The translations under genes and the position numbers were made by a program. Of a stretch of DNA of 64,000 nt, positions 44,625-56,832 are shown one piece after another (the first letter of the stretch is position 1; each line of letters begins with the position of its first letter). The notes beneath the pieces were generated by a model. That model did no database searches, was not told the origin of the DNA, and saw only the letters and a list, made by a program, of their open reading frames with translations. Source of the DNA: Paracamarosporium sp. OC-R06-R3 (lineage: Eukaryota; Ascomycota; Dothideomycetes; Pleosporales; Didymosphaeriaceae); assembly GCA_019828545.1 (NCBI GenBank), contig JACVRA010000258.1, positions 248,001-312,000 on the forward strand, written 5' to 3'.

Positions 44625-45597
44625 ATGGCTCCTCTATGGTTCTTCGCACTCTTCATCACCATCTTCACAACGTGCATATCGGCTGTGCCACTATCCAATG
44701 TCACAGTCGTAACTTCTATTCTCCATGGCGCTCCGCCCAATCTTGGATCCAATCCCAACATAAGCTCTATTGTGATGCCTGACGGCACCATCGTCAGGCG
44801 TGAGGATGTGTCGACTGGAGATCAAGCTATGGCTGCACAACCACATGCGACGATGACTGTGACGATGGGCACACAGCGGTAATACACTCCCGCCGATTAG
44901 AAAAGACGAATCCACATTGACAGATCCACACAGGCAGCACGTAGGATACACACTCTCCCGCGACCTCGGCAGCAGCCTCTTCCACATACTCAACGACCTC
45001 TGCGACGAGCACGCCCTGCAACTCATCCCAGGCCCCGTCTGCAAACGCGACGTCCGCCAGATCAAAGCCGTAGAGCACGACAACAACAACAACGCCTTCG
45101 TGAACGTCCAGGTCGAGTCCGACTACATCCCCCACGCGCCCGGGTACACCGACGACGCAGCCGTTCTCACGCTCTTCCAAGACCAGCTCGTGAAAGCCTT
45201 CGTCGCAGCAACCAGCTGCGACAAGAACAGATACCAGCTCGTTCCCTGGCCAAGCGCGAAGAACTCGTGCTGGGAGTACGCGAACAGCGCCGACTGGTAC
45301 CAGGTCGCTATCTACGGGCTCCCGGGCCCGTTGCCGCACATGCGCGTCAAGATCGAGTTCAACGGGGAAACGACCGAGGGGCAGTTCGATTGCAAGGGCA
45401 CGCAGTCGAGCGTGTGGAATGATATTGATAGCCGGAGGATTTCGCTGTATGCGAAGGCTGTTAGGGCGCCTATGCAGGCTGCGGTGACTTGTGGCGATGA
45501 GTCTGGGGAAGGGATTCCTACTGGTGAGTGCTCGCATGATCCTGATGCTAAGGTACAATGCTGGGTCAGTGGTACAGACTGTGATCCGCATATGTGA
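44625..45597 (+). CDS. Secreted protein of unknown function
   Basis: Two exons: 44625-44878 and 44934-45597; 305 residues. A clean signal peptide (MAPLWFFALFITIFTTCISA) starts the protein. The chain then continues to QHVGYTLSRDLGSSLFHILN and KCWEYANSADWY-like segments (actual NSCWEYANSADWYQVAIYGL) with about eight cysteines (CDEH, VCKRD, TSCDKN, SCWEY, FDCKG, VTCGDE, GECSHD, QCWVSGTDCDPHM), suggesting disulfides. No transmembrane or GPI signal at the C-terminus. The intron acceptor at 44933 rather than 44924 is required for frame. I recognise no family; it could be an effector-like or wall-associated protein. Confidence 0.72.
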
Positions 45598-46067
45598 GGT
45601 CGCACGTTGGAATGGAATAAGGTAGACGATTGTGGTTGAGAAATCGACTTCAGGTTTTCCAAGCAGCGAAATATTGGAACGCGCTGCCGTTATTCTCGTA
45701 GAAGATGTTCGTCCTACTCGACAGGGTGGTCAGTTTTGGCAAGGAGCATTCTCAATTCATCAGTCTAATTTTCCCGGTCTTCGCTTGGCCATCACGGATC
45801 GCGGATATGAAGGAATTTTAGATGTTAGCGGAATACGTAACTGTGGACATTGCATAATCAACAATGCTAATGAATGATAAACTTATGTGCTAAATCAACA
45901 GGGCGTTAACCCCTAACCAAAGGTATCGTTCCGTGAGCCCAGGTAAACCGTATCCAGACCGTGAACGCCATCACTCTCCCACCCAATGCCGCTAAACCAG
46001 TACAAAAGACAACTCAACGTTTTAATAGTGCAAAACACAACCATGCATTATGGTCAAACGATCAAGA
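45598..46067. other. Convergent intergenic region
   Basis: 3' flanks of the secreted-protein gene and gcn5. One 81-residue frame lies here without domain support. Confidence 0.5.
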
Positions 46068-47758
<1,691 letters not shown>

Positions 47759-47926
47759 GGCGACGTGCTGTTCTTGCGCGCTCCTGCTCGCGACGTGAAG
47801 TCGGAAGTCGCGCCCGCCCGCCGGAAGCGACGCACGGACCAGGCCGATTGGGTGCGCGTTGAGGACACTGTTCCGCGCAAGTCACTTCCGCCGTACATCC
47901 ACAACGACAATTGCCCCGTGATCTCC
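47759..47926. promoter_or_regulatory. 168-bp bidirectional promoter gcn5/OST5
   Basis: The only space between the divergent ATGs of gcn5 and OST5. GC-rich, no obvious TATA. An open frame crosses it on the plus strand (upstream in-frame extension of OST5) but is not needed for a normal-length OST5. Confidence 0.6.
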
Positions 47927-48320
47927 ATGTCGACTCCGCTGCTTGACGTCTGGGAGGCTGCCGCTTCCTCGCCGTATAATCCCTCCGTCTCTAAGGACTC
48001 GCAGTTCACTATTGGCGCTTTCCTGCTGCTGATTGGTATGTGGGGATGCGGGAGCTTGAGCTACCTCTGCTAACAATTCCCAGCGCTGGTCCTCGCAGGC
48101 GTCTTCAGTCTGAGTATGCGACAGCCATCAAACTTTGCCACCAAGAATACGCGACTAACTTCACCAGACCTGAAGTTTCTCAACCTCCCGCTCCTCGGCG
48201 TACCAGCTTCGTTAGCATTCGGGTACGTGGCCTACTTCCGCGCGCGCAATATACCCTCTGACCAGATACTCCAGCTTCGGTGCAGTCTACATGATTTGCG
48301 CAGTCGGCGTATACGTCTAG
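47927..48320 (+). CDS. ost5: Oligosaccharyltransferase subunit OST5
   Basis: Four exons: 47927-48035, 48084-48113, 48168-48222, 48275-48320; 79 residues. OST5 is a small two-helix subunit of the ER complex that transfers glycans to Asn. The joined protein starts [20 protein letters not shown], has helix 1 ([20 protein letters not shown]) and helix 2 ([20 protein letters not shown]), and ends CAVGVYV, like the yeast protein's GVYV end. All three introns (48, 54 and 52 nt; donors GTATGT, GTATGC, GTACGT) keep frame, including a 30-nt exon. No single frame in the genome shows this gene, so it is easily missed. Confidence 0.9.
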
Positions 48321-48484
48321 TTTCCTTCTCATCATTCGCCGGCGTTCGGGGCCATCTGTAGTCTACTGGAATGAATTAAAGTCAAGACTTCGAAGATACT
48401 ACATCTACTTCTCTGCTGTCTGCCCTCCTCTCCTACTAAACCTCGATTCAGCAAAATAGGTAGCACACAATTTCAGCGCACGCC

Positions 48485-49665
48485 ATGGACGAAGAGGACG
48501 ACCTTCCGCTTCTCACGGCCGTATCGAGCTCTGCCCGCCAACTCTACCTTCTCCTCCGCTGCATAAACTTCGCCGAAAAAGCGCACGTACAAATCAATGA
48601 AGGGGGCCTGCAGTTCTCCGTTGATGAGGCCAGCGTCATGGAAGGTACATACATAGTTCCTGATCCACCGGCTATGATACTCGTCTCACGTCCCCAGGCT
48701 CCGCCTTCCTTTCTAAAGACCTTTTCACAACCTACACCTTCCGCGCACCTACCCCCACACGTCCCTCCCAACGTGAAATCAATGACTCCGACGACGAAGA
48801 CGACGGAAACCTCGATGAATCTCTCCCCACCTTCCAGATCTCCCTCCCCGCCCTTCTCGAAACCCTCCAAATCTTCGGTCTCACCGACCCCAACACCTCC
48901 AAGCCCCCTTGGGCCCGCGACAACCCCACCTCCACCGCAACGGGCGGCGCCTTCACCAACAACGTCCTTGGCATGAACAACATGTGCCGCATCGCGTACG
49001 ACGCACCAGGCTCACCGCTCACCATCATCCTCACCGAAGCAACCATACGCACAACATGCAACCTCACGACGTACGAGCCCGCCTTCAACGAGGAGATCCC
49101 CTTCGACAGACAAGGCCTAGCCTTCAAGACAATCATGCGCGGAACATGGCTCTACGACGCAGTATCAGAACTGAGCTCCACTACCCCAGAGAAACTGACC
49201 CTCTGGGCCCGCACCCGAGGTAGAAAGCCCTTCTTCGCCCTCAGTTCCTCAGGCACCCTCGGCTCTGCCCGCGTCGAATTCAACAACACGCCCACCCGCC
49301 CTCCGCCTCCCGCCAACCCTCCACCAGACGCACCACCGCCCCCGTCAAACCTCCTCGAAACCTTCCAGCTCAGCGACCCCACGTCTACATTCAAAGCGAG
49401 CTACAAGTTTAGCCTTATCCAGCGCGCTGCAAGGGCTATGAGCGTCGCGACTAAGGTTAGCATCAGGGTGGATGAGCAGAGCGTGTTGAGTCTGCAGTTT
49501 ATGATCGAGGTGGAGACGGGGAAAGTGAGTTTTGTGGATTTCCGCTTTGTGCCGCTGGTTGACGACGAAGGGGATGAGGGGGATGAAACACAGTTCTTGG
49601 GTGGGGACGATGCGGAAGAGAGCGATGGGAGCGTGATGGAGGATGAGGATGAGGATGAGGTGTAG
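48485..49665 (+). CDS. rad1: DNA damage checkpoint clamp subunit Rad1 (9-1-1 complex)
   Basis: Two exons: 48485-48644 and 48698-49665 (GTACAT..CAG, 53 nt); 375 residues. Rad1 (Rad17 in budding yeast) is a PCNA-like subunit of the Rad9-Rad1-Hus1 clamp. The start MDEEDDLPLLTAVSSSARQL and YLLLRCINFAEKAHVQINEG, then LQFSVDEASVMEG-SAFLSKDLF across the splice, match the first PCNA-like repeat. LKTIMRGTWLYDAV-type (here FKTIMRGTWLYDAVSELSST) and YKFSLIQRAARAMSVATKVS with LSLQFMIEVETGKVSFVDFR complete the second. A proline-rich insert (PTRPPPPANPPPDAPPPPSN) and an acidic tail are extra relative to a minimal clamp subunit. It follows OST5 by 164 bases. Confidence 0.92.
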
Positions 49666-50413
49666 GGTATCTCGTAGATACAGAATGCTACTTAAAAGCA
49701 CAACGACACATACTAGCAACACGAAAACGTTCAGCAAAAAGCGCTGTATTTTCCTTTTTGATCGTCCCGGCGGCACCGAAGTGCTTTGACCCCACCGCAG
49801 CACCCATCAATTCTCGTGAGAGAAATGCCGCAAAAAGACAAGCCGACTAACGTACAAGTCTACCTAACTCTGTCTGTATCCGACGATATGCGCCTACAAC
49901 TCACACGCTCGCGCCCAACCTCGACCCCATGACGCCAGCAATTTAGATTCATGTCTTTAAAAGCCCTTCTGCTTCGGGCATCGAGATAGAGAAAAGAAAA
50001 GAAAAGGAAAATCTGGAAACCAAACTTCGGTAAAAAAGGGACATTCGTAGCCGCTGCTCTCGTTGGTGGAGAGAGATTGTGAACGCCGGAAGAACTTAGA
50101 ATCGGAATCAAAATCAGAGTGAGGATCAGAGGAGAGGTATTCGAAGCTGGGAAACCGAGATGACAGTCTGATAGGGAGATGTTTGCAAAGAGGAGTACCT
50201 CTGGATCGTGATATGCACCAGGTTTGTGGGGTCTGGATTTGGCTCCAGCGAGCATTTGGAGTATCCAACTAAGGAAGTCGCCGCCATGCCTTGAGCGATT
50301 TTTGTTTTGGTTTGAAGAGACCAGTGTATCGGTGGACAGGTGTAGAGGGGAATCATGTATGATACAGCACGGTAAGAAAATGTGGTTCAAACGAGACGCG
50401 AGCCAATGATTGA
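49666..50413. other. Convergent intergenic region
   Basis: 3' flanks of rad1 and of the TFIIA gene. A minus-strand open frame runs through it in the TFIIA 3' UTR with no domain; I take it as chance. Confidence 0.5.
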
Positions 50414-52084
50414 TCACCACTCGAACTCGCCGTTGGCCTTGTGGAAGAGGTACCTGGGTATGGTCAGTATGTATACTTGACTATGTCCTTTTAGTAAAAC
50501 TTACTCTCGCTTGTTCGTGGTCAAGATGCCGTCCTTCAGGGTGCACTTCCACTTGTTCTTCACACGCTGCACCTTGTCATACGTACACAGCATGTAGTCC
50601 ATCGTCTCGTCATCACTGTCATCGCCGTTGTTGTCGTCATCCTCAGGATCATCCAAGTCGGAGTTGATAGCATCGGAGTCATGCTCTTCCTCTTTGGCGT
50701 CGTCGCCATCGAAGCGAGCGGGACCGGCGCCTGGAATAGAGGCACTTGACGAGGCCTTCACGGCATCTTCCTCTTGAAGCACGCGTACTGCAGCCTTGCG
50801 CCTCCTGCCCTTCGGCATTTGGCTAAGTGGCATCATCAATCCGCTGTCCTGACGGGAAGCGAGAGCGTCCAATCGAGCACGCATCAACTGGTCTGCTTCA
50901 GCACGGTCTTCGTCGCTCACTGCCCGCCTGGCCGCCACCAAAGCCTTCCAGTCCTCTAACGCGTCACCAGAACCGTCGGTCTGGGAGGGGTTATAGGGAT
51001 TCCCGGGCAACGGACGCTGCTGCATCGGCTGGGGTGGGCGCTGTTGCTGTTGCTGCTGTTGTTGATGTTGCTGATGTTGAGCAACATTCATCCGCTGCTG
51101 CTGCGCATACTGCTGCTGTTGCTGCTGCTGTTGCTGCTGCATGGGAATAGGGCCACCGTGCTGTTGGGGGTGCGCCTGCTGCTGGTGATGCATGCGCTGG
51201 GCGACAAGAGCATGAGCCCGTTGCTGGGCGATTTCGCCGTTGAAGCCACCTGCGTAGGCGCCATTCGCACCCTGCGGGTACGACGAGAGCGGAGGCTCAT
51301 AGGGACGCTCGCTCTTGATAGGTGCATTGGGGTAGGCGACATGATTGTCCTGGGGCGCCGACACGGGCGGCAGCAGCTCATGTTCAGGCTTCACGTTGGA
51401 CGGCACCGTTGGCGGCTGGCGCGGAGGCTCGGGCTGGGGGTCCCAAGGGAACTGCGCGACCTTGAGCGCGGACAACTTGTCCTGCCAGCCCTACAGAAAC
51501 AGTCAGCAACCTTGATCTCGAAGCATATCTGATGCACGAAGAGACAGAGCGTTGATGAGGCGTCATGTGACCTTGCTATGCCTGTTGCAGCAAGGATCTC
51601 CGGGCCTTGGCGGAGGCGTGTGCCAGCGCAGGGGCTATAAGAAGCGCTCCCAAATACTGAGGGCGCCCCCCGATCTTGCGAGACCGACCGGCAACTCAGC
51701 CCCGCTTTCGGCCAGCCCCAACGACCCGCTCAGGCTGCCATGCGCCGCCCGTCTGCGCTGCGAAACGACGACGACCGACAACGCAGCCACAAAATAAAAA
51801 GAAAAAGAAGTGCGTGCGACAAAGGGAGGGTGCGGAGAGCGGCTGTGACAATGAAAGGCTGAGGAAAGGGCGCCTGGTGCTTGGGCGGCTCGCCACATAC
51901 CTGCTTCATCTCGTCGAGCGTCGACTGATCGACGCCAAACTCCTCGAAGTCATTCTGCGACGCCTGTATCACCCGCTCGATGATCTGCTGGTAGACGAGA
52001 CCCTGTTGTCGCTGTTAGCATGCTGCTTCAACTGACCCCACCCGCACGTGCAGCGGGCGTACTGACCACGGCGTTGTTTGACAT
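50414..52084 (-). CDS. toa1: TFIIA large subunit (TOA1, alpha/beta)
   Basis: Four exons, minus strand: 52084-52067 (18 nt), 52002-51901, 51490-50505, 50453-50414; 381 residues. TFIIA stabilises TBP on promoters. The N-terminal four-helix-bundle part reads MSNNAV-GLVYQQIIERVIQA then SQNDFEEFGVDQSTLDEMKQ and GWQDKLSALKVAQFPWDP. The middle is Pro- and Gln-rich with long polyglutamine tracts. The C-terminal beta-barrel part is acidic (SDLDDPEDDDNNGDDSDDET), then MDYMLCTYDKVQRVKNKWKC, TLKDGILTTNKRE-YLFHKANGEFEW, which crosses the last splice. The 410-nt intron between exons 2 and 3 is unusually long for this window. The six-codon first exon is easily missed. Confidence 0.94.
51040..51145 (-). repeat. 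CAG/CAA repeat coding polyglutamine in TOA1
   Basis: On the coding (minus) strand, runs of CAG and CAA interrupted by CAT, AAC and ATG encode two glutamine tracts. Mixed codons suggest a fairly stable length. Confidence 0.85.
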
Positions 52085-52667
52085 GGCGATTCTCCCCGTA
52101 CCGTCTTTTAACTGAGTAGGTACACTTGCGCTCTTCTGGCTACGGTATATCGAGGACGCAAAGCAGCTGTTGTCAAGGTAGACGCGGTCGACGGTCAAGG
52201 GCAACCAAGCGGACGTCAGCGCTTAGGGCTGCGGCAATGTTACAAAGGGTGCTATCGATGCCGGTGCGCGACAGGTAATCAGCTACGTGAACGACCGAGG
52301 CAGTATCTGGGCCTGTGCGACCGTGTTGTGCTGCGCTTCGGTCCGTGGTCGAGATGCCTGGGGGGTGTCGGGGGTGATAGTGCTGAATAGCCGGGCGACT
52401 TTGAAAGCCTCCGCGCACGCTAGCGAGGCGCCAAGGCCCTCGGCTTTGTCAGCTACATCTCCAAACGCCCAAAGTGAGCACTCAGAAAGTGTCTCGATAG
52501 ACCATACTTTGTACCGTTGTGCGCTGATGCTCACTTGGAAAATCATTTTGTCATATAGAGATGAGATTAGGTGCGCCCTCTCCTCAGAAGGTGCAATGTA
52601 TCACTGCCTGACCAATGTCGACTACGAGAACGGCAAGCTTAACATTCATATTACAACCATTATCCAT
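52085..52667. other. Intergenic between TOA1 start and bZIP end
   Basis: 583 bases. Contains the TOA1 promoter and the bZIP 3' flank. A plus-strand open frame (52287 onward) overlaps the bZIP gene antisense and has no domain. Confidence 0.5.
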
Positions 52668-54975
52668 CTAAAATGCAGTGATCAACGAAGCCTGAAATGC
52701 CATGTCGACATCCTTTCTTCTAAACCCCGGTGCACGCCCCAGGCAGACACTGTGCTTGATAATTCCTACCTCGTTGTCAGCAAATTGTCTCACGACTTTC
52801 TGTCTCGAACCCGTAGCGGACTTACCGTCAACCAGCTTGGTAACATCAATAAGCACGGCCTTCTTTCTCCGTCGTTTTACTATCGGTATCGACTCTCCAC
52901 TTCGGAGCGGCACGTCCATGTTCAATCCACCTACATTCATTGTATCGTTGGGGAAGTTCAGAGGCGGCAAAGTCGCATTGTTGAGGCCCATCTCGAACCC
53001 AGGCGCAAGATCCAAGCCAAGCGGTTGATCGAAAAACGTGGATGAATCGATAGAGGGCATCTTATTGAAATCATGTGGCATGCCCATATCCAGGCCAAAA
53101 GGTATGTCAGACGGGGCGAACAGTTGATCAACACTGCTGCTAGTGCTACTTTGAGCCTTCGGGGGCGTAGAGTTAGAAGAACCTGTATCCACGCCTGACG
53201 AACCAGTGCTAAATCCTGTCGTACTATCGTCTGATGAGCGGCGTGGTGCGGAACTAGTCTTGTTCGACCCTGAGTCCAAAGTAAAGTAACCGTCCCCAGG
53301 GTGTTCGTCGTCATCGATGAGGGCGTCTACGAAAGAGCTCTTGGGGTCGATACGCACGCCCTTCTCGTGTTCTAGGTACCCTTCGACGTCATATGCGTCG
53401 AACCACTCACCCTCAAAGCCTGTTAGATCGATGTTGAGGTTGTGGCTTTGGTTTGGGTCTTGCGTGTTCTCTGCTCGTAGCATTTTCTTGTCCACAGGCC
53501 CAACTTGACGGACAGTCCATGTGTTAGGCGGCTTGAAGATGTTTCCGTGTGCGTCTTTCCGTGGGTAGTGGGTGCCTGCGCCACCGAGATGTATGAACGG
53601 CGTTGACCAGTAGTCAAGGTCTTCATCTGTGCCCCGGGCCAAAAGCACCTTGAACCTCTCTCGGAGCTCGTTTAGTGTCATGTAGGGCAATGAGAGCCTG
53701 AAGACGTATTCAAGCGCAGCAGGTCGTTGGTTGGCTGAGCTGAGCAAGTGAAACCCCGTCTCCAGCGCAGCGCGAGTCAACCTCCTCGCAAAAGTCGTCT
53801 CGTCATGACTGTAGGTCCAAACTGGTTTTGGGCTTTTGATTGGGAGGCGGAGGTAAGGAGGCGTTGGGAGGCGTGGTATCGGAGGTGTGGTGCGGGGTGT
53901 AGGGATGTTGACAGAAAATACATTTGGGTTTTGCGGGCTCGGGGGTTTGAACTCCTGTCGGCTCAGAATATCAAGAAGCCCGAATGGTAGTGGCTGATTG
54001 CTGGGTCGCTCGTTGAGAGAGGTTGAAGTCCATGAGACGCCCTGATTGAAGAGATCCGGCATCTGCGGTCGCCTATACTGCACGAGGCCTCCTTGCTTTG
54101 CTTGCTCCGCGTTGAAATTTGGCAATAAAGGTAAATTGTCATAGCTACGAGACGGGGGTTCTTTAGGTGGCGAAGCGGTAGTCTGATAACGGGGTGAGCG
54201 GTTATCAACAGAGGCCGAGTAACCCCAACCTACGTCCACATGTTGGGGTTGTGTTGACGGAGCCTCAGCGTTGCGTATCGGAGCAGCTTCAGCGGGTTCG
54301 TCCGCTTCCTCGTCTTCATCGTGTCCTTCCGTGGCTGACTTGGCCAAGGAGACAAAGGATTCAGTGACGCTCTTCAGCTGTTGAGCCAATACTGGATTGA
54401 GCTGAAGGAGTCCTGATTTAAGTGCGGCTTCATTGAACTGCAGAAAGGACTTGTTCATCTGATCGATGATAGATTGAAGCCGATCGTTCTGCTCCTTGAG
54501 TGATGAGATGGTCGTTTCTTTGCGCTGCCGATAAGCACGTTGCGCAAGTCGAATCTGCGTTCGGCGTCGCTATATACTCTGTTAGTAATTGTGAAGTGCA
54601 TTGCAAGCAACAAATAGAACTTTGAAAATGGATCATATGCTAATCGATGCTCGCGATAAGATTACGCATGGTGTTGATGTGGCAGAGGTTTCATTCCTCT
54701 CCAGCTAACGCATGGAACCATGACGTGCAACCCCCCGTCTCGACTTTTACTTTCTGTATTGCTTTTGAAGGTGCTTAGGCCTTAGGTGGCGGTCCCGGAG
54801 AAGGGTGCTAGAACAGGGAATTGTGGAGCCATGTACTCACATCGGCTGCAGTCTCGTCTTGGGTATCTACCCGCGGACGCCCTCTAGTCTTCTTCCCACT
54901 TGCATCCTCACCACTCGCGCTCGTCCTCGATCGCTTCCTCGAAGGCGCAGCCCCATCGCTGTCTGAGCTTCCCAT
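52668..54975 (-). CDS. bZIP transcription factor
   Basis: Three exons, minus strand: 54975-54841, 54569-52826, 52765-52668; 658 residues. The basic region RRRTQIRLAQRAYRQRKETT is followed by a leucine-zipper-like heptad stretch (ISSLKEQNDRLQSIIDQMNK) beginning right after the first intron. The first exon is a basic, AT-hook-like leader (GKKTRGRPRVDTQDE). The central region (about residues 250-420) contains a helical domain seen in this fungal bZIP group (ETTFARRLTRAALETGFHLL, LPYMTLNELRERFKVLLARG). The C-terminus, after a 60-nt in-frame intron, reads GIIKHSVCLGRAPGFRRKDV. The fungal QRAYRQRK variant differs from the classic Yap RAAQRAFRERK. The target genes are unknown. Confidence 0.88.
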
Positions 54976-56832
54976 ATCCGATCTTCTACACTCCCGTCAC
55001 TCTCTGCTACGCACTCTCTTACTTCGGAAGCCGCGGCACCCAAAATTCAGCACCCAGCCGACTCTTTTGTCGCTTGGTGAAAGTCCTGAGGAAGAGGAAA
55101 GAGGAGTGAAGTGACGCAAGAACGCCTTCGCATGGAAGTGTCTACAAGACACAAAAAGCATGCAGATCCGGCCGCAAATGCAACACAGTGGCATCCCCCT
55201 CTCGATGTATGCGGTTAGAGCTGAGGCTTGGTAAGCGAGGTCCTTGGGTCTGGGTTTGACCGCCGGCGCAAGGTCGGACCAATCCAGAAGCGGTCCTATG
55301 TTTGACAACCACCAGACATCATTCCAAGGGCACAGGTCTCCGGGCCTTCTAGATGGTCTTGTTTGATTAGCAAGACATCTAGGCTGCACTGGGTTTCTGG
55401 CGTGCTGGGGTTTTATTCCCTTAGGTGGTTGGCTCAGGTGAGCCGAGGTGGCTCTTTGTGTGATTACTGAACGGCTCTGCTACCAAGAACCAAGCGCTCC
55501 GAGTGGCTCGACGGCTCAACCCAGATCACGTGTGGCGATGGCATCATCATCTACAAGATGCTGACATGCAGAAACGGTTCTCATAGCCATGAGGAATGAT
55601 TCTTCTGCCGTGTCGCAATATAACGATGCGTGGTATGCTGATCATGATGTTAGCGAAGTTGAGGCTGGAACATTCGGCCCTACATGCCAAGACGATGTGG
55701 GGCGAGAGACTCGAATCCAAAACTGGAATTTTCCTGAATAGGATAATAGCATAATAGGGTGCATGGGAAGTGTGAAGTGTGAGGAGAAATATATGAGTAC
55801 ATAAGCATGATCTTCGGCAACGTTCTGAACCAGTTGTATTGAAGCAAGCCCTATAGTTAAATTGTCGGAATCAGAGGGCATCCCATTTGCTACGCTGCCA
55901 ACAGGATCTGCGACATATTGTATATGCTGCGAGAGTTCGAATGAGATGTCGAGAAATCTTTCTGAACCAGACACATAAGGTACACGTAGTCACGCTCGAC
56001 TACTCCCACACTTTACACTCGGAATCAGGCTTTCGGTTGTGGTAACCATCGGCAGTGCTAGTCGCAACAACGGGATCGAAATCCACACTGCAAAGGTCAT
56101 CATATACGTACTGTAGGGTCTGCTAAGGCTCGCATGCAACTGTTCTTTCTTGAATTACTTTTTAAAAGACTAAGATAACCTCTAATGCTACTTCCTGTCC
56201 AGCATGCTCAGATTCAGTCATATGCTGCATGTGAAATGCTTAAGAATCGTCACAAGTGAACACCAGACGGCGTGCGATATACGTATAATATATCTCGAAC
56301 CCGCGATATCTTCGTCTAACAGAAACCCTCGAATATCTGATGGAGTTTCAATGATAAGCGCTCCTCATGTACGTAACGATTCGTGGGTTCCAGCTGTCAG
56401 AGTCCGCCACGCTAAGAGTTCGGCAGACTTAGAACTATTCTCTAGGGCATGTCTCGCAACGGTTGTGCATCTTCTGTAGGCTGCGACTCATTTTGCTGAC
56501 TACAACGTTTCGATACCTAGCTTATTGCCATGCAGCTGATGCATCCTTACGTATGTTTCTGACGTTGATGACGGGTATATGTGTGCGTAAGCGTGCTACG
56601 CACTTGGCCAGATTCGGGACACAGAGACGTATAGCTGACAGGGCTGCGACACCAATCCAAAAAGGTTGTTGAGTAGGCGCCTGAGCATCGAATAGGCACT
56701 GCTCGAGTACAATTTCTTGTCCCAGAATATACTTGTATAAGAATGAATCGTATGCATAGCAACGCCTGACACTATGCAATGGCAGTTCGGTAAGCCAAGA
56801 ACGGCTTTCAGATATTCTTTCTTGCATTGCTT
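54976..56832. other. Long intergenic region, no gene seen
   Basis: 1.86 kb including the bZIP promoter and the 3' flank of the PAF-acetylhydrolase-like gene. Only short frames without domains. AT-richer between 55650 and 56500. Confidence 0.5.

Noticed and set aside
49860..50420. 186-residue minus-strand frame after TOA1
   Set aside because: Lies in the 3' flank of TOA1, overlaps its last codons in another frame, and has no domain.
52287..53045. 252-residue plus-strand frame antisense to the bZIP gene
   Set aside because: No domain; overlaps the well-supported bZIP exons.
56200..56310. Possible tRNA T-arm (TCGAACCC)
   Set aside because: No matching acceptor, D or anticodon arms on either strand.
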